Origin: Bettongia penicillata ogilbyi
Taxonomy: Eukaryota; Chordata; Mammalia; Diprotodontia; Potoroidae
Assembly: GCA_023548195.1 (NCBI GenBank)
Contig: JAJHZJ010000252.1
Span: 2,983,395-3,047,394 of the forward strand
DNA: 64,000 nucleotides
Direction of reading: 5' to 3'
This document shows positions 1 to 10,419 of this stretch, in pieces (position 1 is the first letter of the stretch; each line of letters opens with the position of its first letter). The notes under the pieces are model-generated. The model did no database searches. It had not been told where the DNA came from and saw nothing but the letters and a program-made list of their open reading frames with translations. The position numbers were made by a program, and so were the translations under genes.

Positions 1-231
1 AGTCACTTTTGTGGCCTGTTCTCAAAGGAGCCAAAATATCGTATTCATAATATTTCTTCCATTGGTCAAAGAACTACTCTTTGGCAGAGGTAGAAGAGTC
101 AATTTTTGACTAATTCCACTGTTCCCTCACCCCCCAAAGCCTTTAACAAGGGGTTAAATGAATTGTCAAATTTTAGCTGAAAATTTGGTGAGAATAGTAG
201 CAAGGGTCATGGATATAGAGCATAAAGGGAT

Positions 232-465
232 AGCCAACATTTATACAGCATTTAAAATTTGCAGAGTACTTTTCATATTTTTATCTCATTTGATTTGACC
301 CTCACAACAACCCTATGGGACAGGTATTCATTTCATTTTTACAAATGAGGAAACTCAGACTGAATTAAGTGACTTGTTCAGGATCATACTGGTAAGCTAG
401 CATATCTGAAGTAGGATTTGAATTCAGATCTTCATGACTTTAAGTTTGGCACTCCATCCACTTCT
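232..465 (-). mobile_element. MIR-type CORE-SINE fragment, antisense
   Basis: Reads as the reverse complement of a MIR: a block resembling the L2-like 3' end (about 236-300), the line 'acaaatgaggaaactcagac' near 341, then the reversed tRNA-like head ending near the 'ccatccact' motif. Such SINEs are transcribed by RNA polymerase III and moved by LINE machinery; this copy is too diverged to be active. Confidence 0.8.
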
Positions 466-599
466 CCCTCTATCCTAGATTCTCATAAAGGTCATCCTTT
501 TATACAACTAAATCCCTTTCTCTCATGGAATTAAAGGGAACTTCTCTGAATTGTCCTAGGAAGTGGGGAGATTATGAACTAGTGGCTACCTGTGGAGGA

Positions 600-700
600 G
601 ACCATCAAAGAGTGGCAGAGTGTGATTTCTTTCCCCACCCCCCTAGACTATGTAGCTTTGAAGAGGAGCTACTGGACCAGTAGGAGACTGGTGTTCAGGA
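600..700 (+). repeat. Fragment of an LTR-like dispersed repeat
   Basis: The stretch at 652-700 (key words 'tagctttgaagaggagctac' and 'ggaccagt') is nearly the same as 13868-13907. The rest of 470-940 has no family I recognise. It may be part of the same LTR-like element seen at 13583-14100, but only this short core is clearly shared. Confidence 0.4.
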
Positions 701-940
701 AGGATCACTCTAGACAGACTCTGATACAGAGAGATAGATAGTCACCTGAAGAAGCAGTGTAACTTCTGGAAGCAGAGGAGTCAGGCTTTAGTAGAGAACA
801 GACTGTGGGATCATAACTGAGCAACCCACCTAGTATAGGCACATTCCCCAAAGGAAGCTGCATAAGGACTCTATGAAGAAAAGAATGACTTTCAGGTCCT
901 GCAAAATGAGGTGTTGTGAGCAGTCTTTGCAACACAGGTA

Positions 941-1526
941 TCCTACAAAAAAAGCCTCCATGACATTACATTCTTAGTTTAAGCCCACTCTTTCCTCAGT
1001 CACTTGTGTGGCACAGTATGCTCCAGATTTAAGAGGGGAATGTTTTGTAGCTTTTGCTTTTTTTCCTATGCCATCCTAGTAAATGCCTTTTCTAAGAGCT
1101 AATTGTTCCTACTGACAGATTGTTATTGGGAATGACACTAGTGGGGACTCATGAGCTAAAGTTTTAGAAGCTATCCCTAGGGTACTCTAGAACTTTAAAT
1201 AGAACCCTGAATTCTAGGACCCATCCTATGAGTAAGAATGCCAAGTTGGGGGAATATCTCAGAGTGGGTGCTACATGGACATAAACACAGCAAGACACAT
1301 TTTGTCTATTTTGGTTTGGCCTATCCCTGGTCCAGGGGGATAAAACCTTGAAAATTCTACTCTGCTGCCCTAATATTCATCACCCTTCCTTCCCCCATGT
1401 TGGCATCACCTTGGATTTCTCAGAGACACATCTCTCAGCAATGGCACCTTTAAAAAATAACAGAAGAGAGATGAGGCAGCCTCTCTCTACTCCCATCCTA
1501 GGAGGAGCATGAAGTGTTCCCTGTGC
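941..1526. other. Unassigned noncoding stretch
   Basis: No repeat family, RNA gene or splice-flanked open frame is recognised here. Base composition is ordinary. Several short pyrimidine runs occur, nothing more. Confidence 0.4.
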
Positions 1527-2315
1527 TCAAATTTTAAAATAGAGCAATAAAAGAGAACATATCTGAGAAGGGAATTGTGTGGGGGTGGGGGAGGGGAGGC
1601 TGGAAGCAGTTAGGTTGTTAGCTACGCTCTCCGTGCGTGCAGGGAAACCTTGAAGATAATCTTTTAGAGGCATTTTGCAGAGTTTAGTGCCTGTGATTAG
1701 GATCTCTTTTCCCGGACCCAAGGGCTTTCCTTTCATTGTTGCTTTCCCCTCCTCCCCTTTAACTCTGTCTGGGAGATGCCTTGTGCGCTCTGTGTACCCA
1801 GCCTGGCATTGTCTCTGGGGGAGGGGGGGGTCCCTGGATTGCCAGATTTCCATCGACCCAAGATGACACCCAGGCTCAGGGGGAGACAAGTAGAGATCCC
1901 CCAAGTGGCTCCAGGAGAGAATCTCCTGACATTTGGAGCAACACCTTTCCCTAGGCCAGAAGAATGAGACTGAGCTCCCCTCCCTGTGTGGAGGGAAGGC
2001 CACCGAGGGCCTTCTGTTATGCACAGACAGCCTCCTTCTCTCTCCCAAAGACTGGCAGCCAATTCCTGCGAATTCACTGTTTACTCTCATCTGGTGGAGA
2101 GGAGAGCGGCTCCTGCATGAATAAGTCTCCAGGCCAATTAGCTGCAGGATTTTAAGGCCTTTTTTCTTCTTGTTATTAATTATCATTTCTACCACCTCCT
2201 TTCCTTCAAGTAAGGGAACAAAAGCTATTCCGAGCATTTCCCTCCCCATCAATGAGCCCACACTAAAGCCCTCCCTGACCACTTCAGCCCCCCAGTCTGG
2301 TGTCTGCCTCACCAT
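1527..2315 (-). other. Longest open frame in the window (262 codons), probably not a gene
   Basis: An uninterrupted minus-strand frame begins with an ATG at 2315 and runs to 1527. The product has no domain, signal peptide, membrane helix or repeat I can recognise. It is rich in S, R, G and P and has shadow frames on the other strand, as expected in locally GC-rich DNA with few stops. It overlaps the candidate conserved element at 2040-2175, whose homeodomain-type sites look regulatory rather than coding. Most likely a chance frame. Confidence 0.12.
2040..2175. promoter_or_regulatory. Candidate conserved noncoding element with homeodomain-type sites
   Basis: Repeat-free sequence with an E-box-like 'catctggtgg', 'ccaattagctgcagg' and 'ttattaattatcat', the kind of AT-rich homeodomain clusters seen in developmental enhancers. 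Conservation is inferred from texture only; no alignment was possible. Confidence 0.3.
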
Positions 2316-2377
2316 TCTGGCAGAGATCCCTTGGTTTTGTAAAAGGGCTGAGTTCTCTGCAGCTCTGGAGACAGCTT

Positions 2378-2518
2378 GTAGCTCAGTGTTAAACCGACAC
2401 TGGACTTGGAGTCTGAGAACCTGGGGTTGAAGTTACCTGAGGTTTTTCAGTTACAAAGGGGTGGTTGGAATAAGTATCTTCTGAGGTTTCATGAATTCTC
2501 AATCTGTGATCCTGTGAG
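2378..2518 (+). mobile_element. MIR fragment, sense, internally deleted
   Basis: The head 'gacactggacttggagtctg' and the phrase 'gaacctggggttgaa' match a MIR tRNA-like part; the 3' portion ends in 'ctgtgatcctgtga'. The central core with 'cctcatctgtaaaatg' is missing or badly eroded. Confidence 0.6.
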
Positions 2519-2861
2519 TAGGACCTACTATGAAAGAGAAGGTCAGTTTCTGGTTGGATGGAAGGGGAGAGACTGGTGAGGGGATGAACTGATCACTGCA
2601 GTAGTGTGACACAGGCTGTCGGTTTTCAGCATCTACTTTCCTTACACTTTTCCACCTTTCTCAGCATCATCCATCTTCAGAACCCCCATCCCATATATGT
2701 CCTGTGTTCTTAGGTCTGCTTCATCTGTTTCATTACCTGATAAATTCATCCACACTAAGGTGTAAGGGCCTTAATGAACTAGCTCCTCCTTACTCTCTTA
2801 CACTGGTATTTGCATTTTAAAGTGGAAATTTGGAGAGGATGATCCCAATCCAAGGACCCTA

Positions 2862-3000
2862 GCACCATAGGATTTAAAGGTGGAAAGGACCTGAGGAGGT
2901 CTGTTAGTCTCCTCACCCCCATTTCATTTTATATGTGAAAAAACTGAAGACGAGTAAGAGGAAGTGATTTACCCCAGGTCACACAGAGAACATGTGATCT
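2862..3000 (-). mobile_element. MIR-type SINE, antisense, 5' truncated
   Basis: Starts with 'aggatttaaaggtggaaagg', passes an eroded core with 'gtgaaaaaactgaagacg', and ends in 'ccaggtcacacagagaa'. It abuts a sense copy at 3001, so the two form an inverted pair. Confidence 0.75.
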
Positions 3001-3180
3001 GTGGTGCATTGAACAGAATATAGGATTTGGATGCAGAGAATCTGTGTTCAGATCCCACTCTAACTATGTGACCTTGGGTATCAATAATACACTTGTCTAA
3101 GTCTCAGTTTCCTCATCTGTAAAATAAGAGGATTGGACTCTGAGGTTCCTCTGGCTGCAAGTCTATAATCTATGACTCTG
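3001..3180 (+). mobile_element. MIR-type SINE, sense
   Basis: Contains 'tatgtgaccttgggta', 'cagtttcctcatctgtaaaa' and the 3' end 'ggttcctctggctgcaagtc'. Near full length for the variant whose tail reads like 'ctctaaatctatgatc'. Confidence 0.8.
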
Positions 3181-3349
3181 AAAGCAGAATTCATTCCACT
3201 ACTGAACTTCGGGCTGAACTTCCACTGATAGAACTTCGGGCATTCTTATGGATGTATAGATAGCTTCCAGCATGACATGGTGTGAAAATCATGGGATAGC
3301 TTTCTAGCCTGAATCTCCCTCCTGCATGAGCTATGTAGAGAGATCAAAG

Positions 3350-3530
3350 GATTACAAAATCACAGATCTACAGTCAGAAGGAATCTTAGGGGAAATTAAG
3401 TCCAATTCCCTTATTTTACAGATGGGGAAACTGAGGCAGTTGGAGGTTAAGTGACTTGTCCAGCATCATGAGTGTTTGAGATGGGATTTGAACTCAGGTC
3501 TTTTTGACTCTATCCATTGCTCTGTGGAGG
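3350..3530 (-). mobile_element. MIR-type SINE, antisense
   Basis: Carries 'ttttacagatggggaaactg', 'aagtgacttgtccag' and 'gatttgaactcaggtc', the reversed core and tRNA-like head of the same SINE type as at 3001. Confidence 0.8.
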
Positions 3531-3916
3531 CATTTGTAGTGGAAGGCAGTATTTGAAAGATAACCCTAAATCATGTTGTCTGACATACTCTTTTCCAGTC
3601 TCCCAACAGAATAGAATTCTACTCCTGGGATGCTGGGTCCTAAAGGTGAGCTTTTGCCTTATAGTGCTTGGAACTAGACCTTCTCATTATTTCATAGCCA
3701 TTTACAAATCATGATCCCTTGTCTGTACCATTAAACCTGGAGCTATAATAGGGGTGAGGCACTTGCCTTGGTCTTACAAAATTTAGAGATGTAGGAAAAA
3801 TTTATTAAATATGAATCCATTACATCAAATATATCTTGTCATTAGAATGAGGGATACAATCTTATATTCTTGATTCAGGTTCAAAGTGAGTTCACTATGA
3901 TACTTACTAAACCCCC

Positions 3917-3918
<2 letters not shown>

Positions 3919-3964
<46 letters not shown>
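3919..3964. repeat. (TC)n microsatellite, about 45 bp
   Basis: Pure CT dinucleotide run. As a homopurine-homopyrimidine mirror tract it is a potential triplex (H-DNA) former. Confidence 0.97.
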
Positions 3965-3967
<3 letters not shown>

Positions 3968-4109
3968 TGCTTAACTGTTGTCTAGCCACATCCCTCCCCC
4001 ATCCCATTTTGTAGTTGTAAAGTTGATTTTTTTGACTCAAGCATTTTATATTTATTTCTGTTAAAATTAATTTTTTAAGATTTAACCCAATGTTCAGGCC
4101 CAGAGAGAT

Positions 4110-4540
4110 CTTTAGGGATCCTGATTCTGTTAGTTAACATGTTAGCAATCCCTCTCAGGTTCATGCCATCCAACAACTGACAAGCATGCAACCTATACCT
4201 TCATTCAAGTCATTGCTAAAAGTATTGAAAGTCATTGTGAGGAAAGATCTTAGGAGCACTCTACTAGAGACCTCCTATGAAGCTAACATCAACCTCTTTA
4301 TGGGTCTGGTCATCTAACAGGTTCTGAATTTACCTGTCTCTACTGTCATCTGGTCCAGGACTTCTTGAACTTTTCCCACTCTAGAGGCCTTCTTAAACTA
4401 GTGTCCACCCACAGTTTAAGAAGCACTGACTAGTTCATATCTCTCCATCTTATCTACAGGACTGGAATTTGGCTTTTCCAAATGCTTTGCTGAACCCTAA
4501 GTAAAAGATATTTATAGCGGACCTCTTATCTACTCTCCTA
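4110..4540 (-). mobile_element. CR1/L3 LINE reverse-transcriptase fragment, antisense
   Basis: On the minus strand the decayed frames resemble the CR1/L3 RT domain: a 'FSKAF' palm motif encoded near 4480-4500, a stretch like 'LDDSTVRWIRNWL' over about 4310-4370, and a region near 4250-4280 where 'SSGVPQGS' is expected. It is full of stops and frameshifts. A 63-bp MITE (4361-4423) interrupts it. Confidence 0.65.
4361..4423. mobile_element. Miniature hAT-like MITE (63 bp) inside CR1/L3
   Basis: Bounded by a 10-bp near-perfect inverted repeat: 'cttcttgaac' at 4361-4370 and 'gtttaagaag' at 4414-4423 (one mismatch when reversed). The end sequence resembles hAT-type nonautonomous repeats that begin 'cttcttaaac'. 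It splits the CR1/L3 reading at the expected point. Confidence 0.5.
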
Positions 4541-4543
4541 TCT

Positions 4544-4797
4544 AACGGCAGCTAGGGCATGCAGTAAGTAGGTTGTCAAACCTGGAATCAAGAAGGCCTG
4601 AGTTCAAATGTGGCCTCAAACTGTGTGACCCTGGGCAAATCATTTAAGCTCTGTTTGCCTCAGCTTTCTCATCTGTAAAATGGGGATAATGATAGCACCT
4701 ACCTCCCAGGTGCTCCTCAGGGTGGTTCTGAGCATCAAATGAGATGATAATTATAAAGCACTTGGCACATAGTAAGCACTGTGTAAATGTTAGCTCT
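4544..4797 (+). mobile_element. Marsupial CORE-SINE, sense
   Basis: Full layout from 'ggcagctagggcatgcagta' through 'gtgtgaccctgggcaaatca' and 'ctcatctgtaaaatgggga' to the L2-like tail 'cacatagtaagcactgtgta'. A long pyrimidine tract follows its 3' end directly. Confidence 0.85.
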
Positions 4798-4906
4798 TCT
4801 CCTCTTTCTTCTCCTCCTTTTTCTTCTTCTCCTTTTTCTTCTCCTCTTCCTCCTCCTTTTCTTCCTCCTCCTCTTCCTCTGCCTCTTTCTTCTTTTTCTT
4901 CCCCCC
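4795..4906. repeat. (TTC/TCC)n polypyrimidine tract, about 110 bp
   Basis: Almost pure C and T, mixing cttctt and cctcct units, placed where the preceding SINE should carry its tail. Frames through it give artificial lysine/arginine/glutamate-rich or serine/proline-rich peptides. Confidence 0.95.
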
Positions 4907-5309
4907 AATCTAACTCTGTCATGAAAGGAAAAGTTAGTCTGGTACAACATGTTCTCAATCCATCCATGCTGAATCTTAGTGATTGCTTCTTCCCTTTCTA
5001 GTTGCTCAAAAACCATCCTTTTATAAATCGCTGATGTTGCATCTGTTACATAATACATGCAATCATCATAAACTACTGAGGCAAACTTTAACAAATGCCA
5101 GAATCTGTGTATCCAAAGGAACACTAGAAAGGCAGAGCTGGATCTTAACAAGACTCTTGTGGCTTAGCCTGCTTCTAGATTCTTTTCCTAGTCCAGAATT
5201 ACCTTCAGAGCCACTTCTGATACCCATACAATAAAGACCATCTCACTCCTAGCTCTAGTCACACACTTCAGTCACTGTTACTTGTTATGACTCCAAATGG
5301 AAGAATACA

Positions 5310-5490
5310 GCATGGTCCAGTTAAAGAACATTGAATTTGTAGTCAGAAGATTGAGGACAGATTTTGGCCCCTGTGTGACTTTGGACAAGTCACCTGATGT
5401 CTCCTGGCCCCTGTTGTCTCATCTGTAAAATGACAGGTTAGACTTACTATTATTATAAAGGTTCTTATAGCTTGAAATCCTATGATGCTT
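5310..5490 (+). mobile_element. MIR, sense, diverged
   Basis: Contains 'ttgtagtcagaagattgagg', 'gtgtgactttggacaagtca' and 'tctcatctgtaaaatgacag', ending near 'gaaatcctatgatgct'. Confidence 0.7.
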
Positions 5491-5949
5491 TTCAGGATTT
5501 TTTAAAAAAAGGATCCAGGAATATCTTTTATGAGGATTTCTTTTCCCTTTTTCTTTCTCTTAAAGGGATGATACCAACCTCACATGAGAAACTGAACAAC
5601 TGAAATCTCAGTGTTGCCCTGGGAATTTTGGTTCAATAGACCTGGAACAATAAACAATTCTGGCTGAACGGTACTCATACTAGTTGGCAGCTTTTTTTAA
5701 AGCACTGATCATAATGGGAGAGGATATGTGGAATTATACAAATGACTTTTTGGTAAATGCTTTGCTGAGAATTATCTTTCAGTTGTAATCCAAACATAAT
5801 CCTTAATAAAGAAGAGCTGATTTTAAAGACAGCTTCCCTCTATATGGTTCAGGGACAGGGCATACTGTGATCATAGAACCTAGGAGGAGAGTTTTTGTGT
5901 GTTTTTTCCCCCAAGGTCGAATACAATTAAAGATTTCTGACCAAATATT

Positions 5950-6185
5950 GGCCAGGAGCCAGGAAGACCTGAGTTCAGATCTTGCTTTAAACACTTTCTA
6001 GCTGTGTGACCCTGGGCAAACCTGTTTGCCTCAGCTTCTTCATTTGTATAATGTGTATGTACAATACATATAATGTATAATTACCTGTCTTGTAGGGTTT
6101 CTATGAGGATCAAACGATATAATATTTGTAAAGATCTTTGCAAGTAAAGCTCTATACAAATGCTAGCTATTATTATCATTATCAA
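5950..6185 (+). mobile_element. CORE-SINE, sense
   Basis: Contains 'gaagacctgagttcagatct', 'agctgtgtgaccctgggcaa' and the 3' tail 'aaatgctagctattattatc'. The core holds a small TA-rich insertion near 6050-6080. Confidence 0.8.
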
Positions 6186-6439
6186 ATAAATTTGCTTCTT
6201 TGTGTGTGTGTGTGTTTTTTCTGGACTGGAAATAATTTTTACTGCAAAGTAACTGTAAAAGAAAGTCTCAGATCGGATAGATGCATATAAGAGATCTAAA
6301 ACAGTTTCAATGTTTTGGACCAATCCATACATATAATTCTGGGTTCAAAATTTCACTTTGCAAAGAGTTACAGATAGTCTGAGAGAAGAGCTTTCCAAAG
6401 GAAGAGGATTGGTTATTGGAAGACTTCAGAGTTCTGGTT

Positions 6440-6870
6440 AATGCATTGGTCAATTGTAACTTCAAAGGATTTGATGGTGACAGATGGTTTCTACCTGTTG
6501 GCTTAGAAGTGGTGGACACTAGGTACAGAATGAGGCATGCTTTTTTAGATATTGATATTATTTTGTTTGTAATATTAAAAAAAGTAAAGAGCATCAGTAG
6601 AACCTTTTTTTTTAAAAAAAGTTGGTAAATAAACCAAATGTATATGTGTATAGAGGAAATAAAAAATAGATTAGATGCAATGGTCAGTACTAATTTAGGA
6701 GAAAAGATGACTTCTCTCTGCTTGGTAGAATGGTGGTGGACTACGGATGCAGAATATTACAGATGCAGTTGCTCTGTCAATTGGTTTTGCTTGTTAGACT
6801 TGGTTATAAAGTTATTGTATGCATGTTATAAAAGAGCATCAATAAACTTTTTTAAAAGAGAAAATGTACG
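6440..6870 (+). repeat. Two tandem diverged copies of one retroposon-like unit
   Basis: Unit 1 (about 6479-6622) and unit 2 (about 6701-6860) share a 5' block ('agatggtttctacctgttgg' versus 'agatgacttctctctgcttg', then 'gtggtggac') and the tail 'aagagcatcartaraac' followed by T- and A-rich DNA. Spacing is about 222 to 244 bp. The 'aataaact' near 6841 looks like a retroposon tail. I do not know the family name. Confidence 0.5.
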
Positions 6871-7379
6871 TACATCAAACACTACTACAAAGCAAGAGAG
6901 ATGAAGGAGAATCTCCTGATGGAGAGAAGAGCTGATGCTCAAGATCTAAATGGTGTTTTACAGGACAAATGGATGCACCAGCCTACATGACACACCCTCA
7001 TGTAGGATATGTGTTAAAATGTTGTAAAGGAAGTAGGGTAGAATTATGGGGTTCAAGACCATTGGCTGACTAGCAGACCAGCTATGACCCTAAGGGCTTT
7101 TAAAAAGTCAGCCACTTCTATGCAGACACATTTTCTAAGGAGTCAACTTTGGCAGTTGGAAAGAGAGCCAGCTATGGAAGAAGGGTCCATCTCTTGAGAG
7201 GGAATCTACTCTTTGCCTTTTCCTTTCACCTCTTCCAGAGTGTGTCAGGGTTGAGGACAGGGAAGGAATTTTTCTCCCCTTCTATCTCCTTTGCTTCCCA
7301 CCCCAATCACCATCAACAATGGTGCCTTCCTGTGGTGCAACTCATCCGGCAGAACACTTTGCTCTCAGTGTGGAGAATC

Positions 7380-7560
7380 ACTGTGAAGTTACTGTTCTTC
7401 AGCCTTCATGCTTGAAGAGGATGGAAATGACATCATGATGTTGGGACAGTGTGTCTGGCTGTGGCTGATCAGACCAATGGGAGCTCAGAAGGTTCTACAG
7501 CAGGTTGGGCACAAAGAGTCCATATGACCATTTGGGAGGGAGATGTCTCTAAACTCATAC
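7380..7560 (-). mobile_element. LINE 3' end remnant with C-terminal zinc finger, antisense
   Basis: On the minus strand at about 7455-7520 a frame reads C-P-T-C, twelve positions (one a stop), then H-S-Q-T-H, that is C-x2-C-x12-H-x3-H, with the flank 'IGLISH'. This end structure is typical of some RTE-like non-LTR elements abundant in opossum. The 3' tail lies toward 7380. Broken by a stop and truncated. Confidence 0.45.
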
Positions 7561-7689
7561 ATCTCAAGTTTCTGTACTTTGGAGGCCTGAAGCATCGGAG
7601 GTGAAAGTTGCCTTGAACGTGGCTTTCCTGAATAGGTACCTCTCTGCTAGTGTACTCTAGGTATGTGCATATCTTTCCCACTAACACTG

Positions 7690-8060
7690 CCTGTGAGAGC
7701 ATACCTATGATAGGATCAGCATTTTCCCTAACTTCCCTGCCTTTTTCCCCACTCACAACCTGATTGGCTCCAGATTCCCTGACACTACTTCCTGGCTTGG
7801 GGGCATAAAAGGTCTCAGCTGCATGACGTCGGAGTCTTTTAGAATATGTGAGTTCCTCAGACCACATGATGACATACTGACCTTATCTCCAGATGGAGAT
7901 AAGGGGCCTCATTCAGAGCAGTTAAGGGCTGCTACGTCCTCGATGCATGCCCTTTTTCTGTTTGAACAAAGTAAATCTCCTTCCTTCGATGACCCAGAAG
8001 TGCCTCTTTTGGTCCCAAAATTGAGCCTGAGGTTAAAATATCTACCATACCCCAGGTTTA
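7690..8060 (+). mobile_element. LTR-like segment with promoter signals
   Basis: An inverted CCAAT box (in 'cctgattggctcc', about 7760) lies about 45 bp upstream of a TATA-like 'cataaaagg' (about 7804), and an A-rich 'gaacaaagtaaatct' (about 7963) sits where an LTR polyadenylation signal may have been. The order is that of a retroviral LTR, but no second copy, target duplication or internal region is seen. Confidence 0.35.
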
Positions 8061-8249
8061 TGAGGAGAATGTTTCGTTGGTGGTAGTCACAATGTCATTT
8101 CAGTAAATTTGTGCTAATTGTGTTAGCTGATTGACTAATGAAAATAAAGCCATTGAGGGAAGCTTGTGAATTTATAGTTTTAGGAATGTAGACCTACAAA
8201 ATACCTGAAGCTGGAGGGAGTTGTTCTCCTTTGGACTCAACCTGTGAGT

Positions 8250-8293
8250 GAGAGTTGGTTGTGTGTGTGCGTGCGTGTGTGTGTGTGTGTGTG

Positions 8294-8336
<43 letters not shown>
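8250..8336. repeat. (TG)n microsatellite, about 80 bp
   Basis: TG run with a few 'cg' steps. Alternating purine-pyrimidine DNA, a potential Z-DNA former. Confidence 0.97.
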
Positions 8337-8337
<1 letters not shown>

Positions 8338-8477
8338 AGGGACAGGATAGCCTAGAAGGATGCTTCATGCAGATGCATCAGACTAGTGAATGTTAACCTG
8401 GGAAACTGATGGAGGACTACACCATGCCACCTCCTTATTTTTGTGATGAAAGGGGAAAGGAGAGAAAAAATTTTTAT

Positions 8478-8830
8478 AACCACATAATGTTAGAAGTGGA
8501 AGGGACCTTTGGGACTATATCCAGGGATTCTTAGTCTGGGGTCCATGACTTTTTTTTTTTTTTTAATATTTTGATAACTGCATTTCAGCATAATTTATTT
8601 TCTTTTTAATCTTTTTATTGTATTTGTTTACAAACATGAATCTGAAAAGAGGTCCATAGGATTGCCAGATGGCTAAAGGGGTCCATGACATAAAAAAGAT
8701 TAAAAAACTCCAAACCTTGACGTAGGGCTACACACTTCATTTTACAGATTAAGAAACAAGTTCAGAAAGTGACTTGTCTAAGACAATCCAGATGGCAGAG
8801 CTGAGACACTCATTATCTCTCCGGTCACAT
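8478..8830 (-). mobile_element. MIR, antisense, split by a MITE
   Basis: The 3' part 'gttagaagtggaagggacct' (8489) and the core 'cattttacagattaagaaac' (about 8739) belong to one antisense MIR. The break is filled by the hAT-like MITE at 8522-8713. Confidence 0.7.
8522..8713. mobile_element. hAT-like MITE, about 190 bp
   Basis: Starts 'cagggattcttag', then 'ggggtccatgac'; ends 'ggggtccatgacataaaaaa' followed by 'gattaaaaaactc', so the ends are related in inverted and direct arrangement as in MITEs of the 'caggggttcttaa' type. Six more relatives lie elsewhere in the window. Confidence 0.6.
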
Positions 8831-8839
8831 GAAAAAAAA

Positions 8840-9855
8840 AATGAATGAATATTTAGCAGAGTCTATGGTCAACTCAATTCTTCATCAAGAGCTAAGCTGA
8901 CCAGATTCTTCCAGGAGGGACTTTCAAAATAAGTGTTTAGTTCAGGAGGTAGCCAGAATCTTTTTTCAAACTAATCAGCGGTATGTATAACAAAGCCTTG
9001 TGATAAAGGCAAATGGAAGGCAGCTTAGCTCAAAGTAGCATTGGTGACAAGTTTAGCTTCCCTAGACTCTCTTTCATTTTCTTGGGGGCTTTCATGCATG
9101 ATTGCACACTGTTCTACTTATAAATAAGCATGGCGTTGGGTCAGTGTCAGCCAAGGGGTGGAAAAAGCAGGTCAGGAGCTTATCTGACTTGTGCAATGTG
9201 TTTTCCATGCTACCTGTGAGAAAGGAAAGGAAGACAAGGGATTGATATCCACCTACGTGGTTTCTGTGAATTTATTGTTTTCCTGTTTTTCTTTGTCTTT
9301 CCTTTAAAGGGCTCTTGCAACTGCTGAATTAAACATTGATTCATTCTGAAATTATTTCCCTGTGGTGGCTTTTAATTTTAAATTATTACTTACCCTGAAG
9401 TCTCACTTAAATCTTGCAGCCGTTTCTCCATCGTTTCTTAACTCTCCTCTGTGGCTCACCATTAGAGTAAGATGACTAAGAACCCAAAAGTTCAGAAAAA
9501 TAAAAGGGGATAAGCATTTGGTTCTTAGAATTTCACAAGTGGGAGCAGAGTAGGTGGCTGCTTATGTGTAATGGGAATTGTGAGGTAGCACCTGCCCCAC
9601 CTGCTTTGTTCTCACCTCCAAGTTAGTCTAAAATTCTCAATTCCTCTTCTTAGAGACTAAAAGAAGGGGGCATTTTCTTCTGAAGGTCACAGTTAGAATT
9701 TATTTGCTACTAAGAAAGAAGAAACATGGTTCTAAATCTTCCTTCCTTAGCACTGGTATAAGGTGGTTAGCCAGATAAACTAATTGTCACTTTGGAAATC
9801 CTGCAAGTTCTAATTCACCTGGTGCAGGCTGAAGTCTTGTCCTTCCTTCAAGACA
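8840..9855. other. Repeat-poor unique stretch
   Basis: No repeat recognised over about 1 kb. The section 9060-9420 has an even, information-rich texture ('ttcatgcatgattgcacact', 'taattttaaattattactta') that could mark a conserved noncoding element. No exon-like frame. Confidence 0.35.
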
Positions 9856-9859
9856 GAGG

Positions 9860-10010
9860 AGTGGGCTTTGGAGTCCAGCTCGGCAACTTAACAACCCCTG
9901 TGATCCAGAATGAGTCACTGAGCCCCGATGGTTGTTTCCTCATCTGTAAAGTGGGAGGCTTAGAGTAAATGACCTTTAAGGCCTTTTTCATTTTAAAATC
10001 TATGATACTA
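9860..10010 (+). mobile_element. MIR, sense
   Basis: 'tttggagtccagctcggcaa', 'tttcctcatctgtaaagtgg' and the tail 'taaaatctatgatactatac' mark a MIR variant. Confidence 0.75.
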
Positions 10011-10159
10011 TACCCTGAGAGGATAAGATTTGAGAAAAGGGAATTTAAATTATGGGTAGTGGGGGAAGGGAGCAGGCCATCAATTAAGTTTTGGCTTTTG
10101 TAATAGGATGCCTAGGACAGTTCAGGGGCTCATGAGTGGTGGGTAAGGAGGGAGATTAA

Positions 10160-10345
10160 ATATAAATCAGGCCTCAGATACTTACTGATTGTGTGAAGTG
10201 ACTTAATTTCTATTTGCCTCAGTTTCCTCATCTGTGAAATGGAGATAATAATAGCACCTACTTTGCAGAGTGATTGTAAGGATAAAATAACATTTATAAA
10301 ACATTCAGCACATAGTAGGTACCATATGAATACTAATTCCCCTCC
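10160..10345 (+). mobile_element. CORE-SINE, sense, 5' truncated
   Basis: 'caggcctcagatacttactg', 'cagtttcctcatctgtgaaa' and the tail 'cagcacatagtaggtacc' are visible. The tRNA-like head is missing. Confidence 0.8.
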
Positions 10346-10419
10346 TACCTAATTTTGCCTAGGACATCAGGTCAGCAGGAGAAATCTCCCATGGTTCCCC
10401 ACCTGAACAATTAAGTTCC

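Noticed and set aside
4644..5151. Arginine/lysine/glutamate-rich minus frames (107 and 138 codons)
   Set aside because: The charge comes from the polypyrimidine tract at 4795-4906 and the ends from a SINE.
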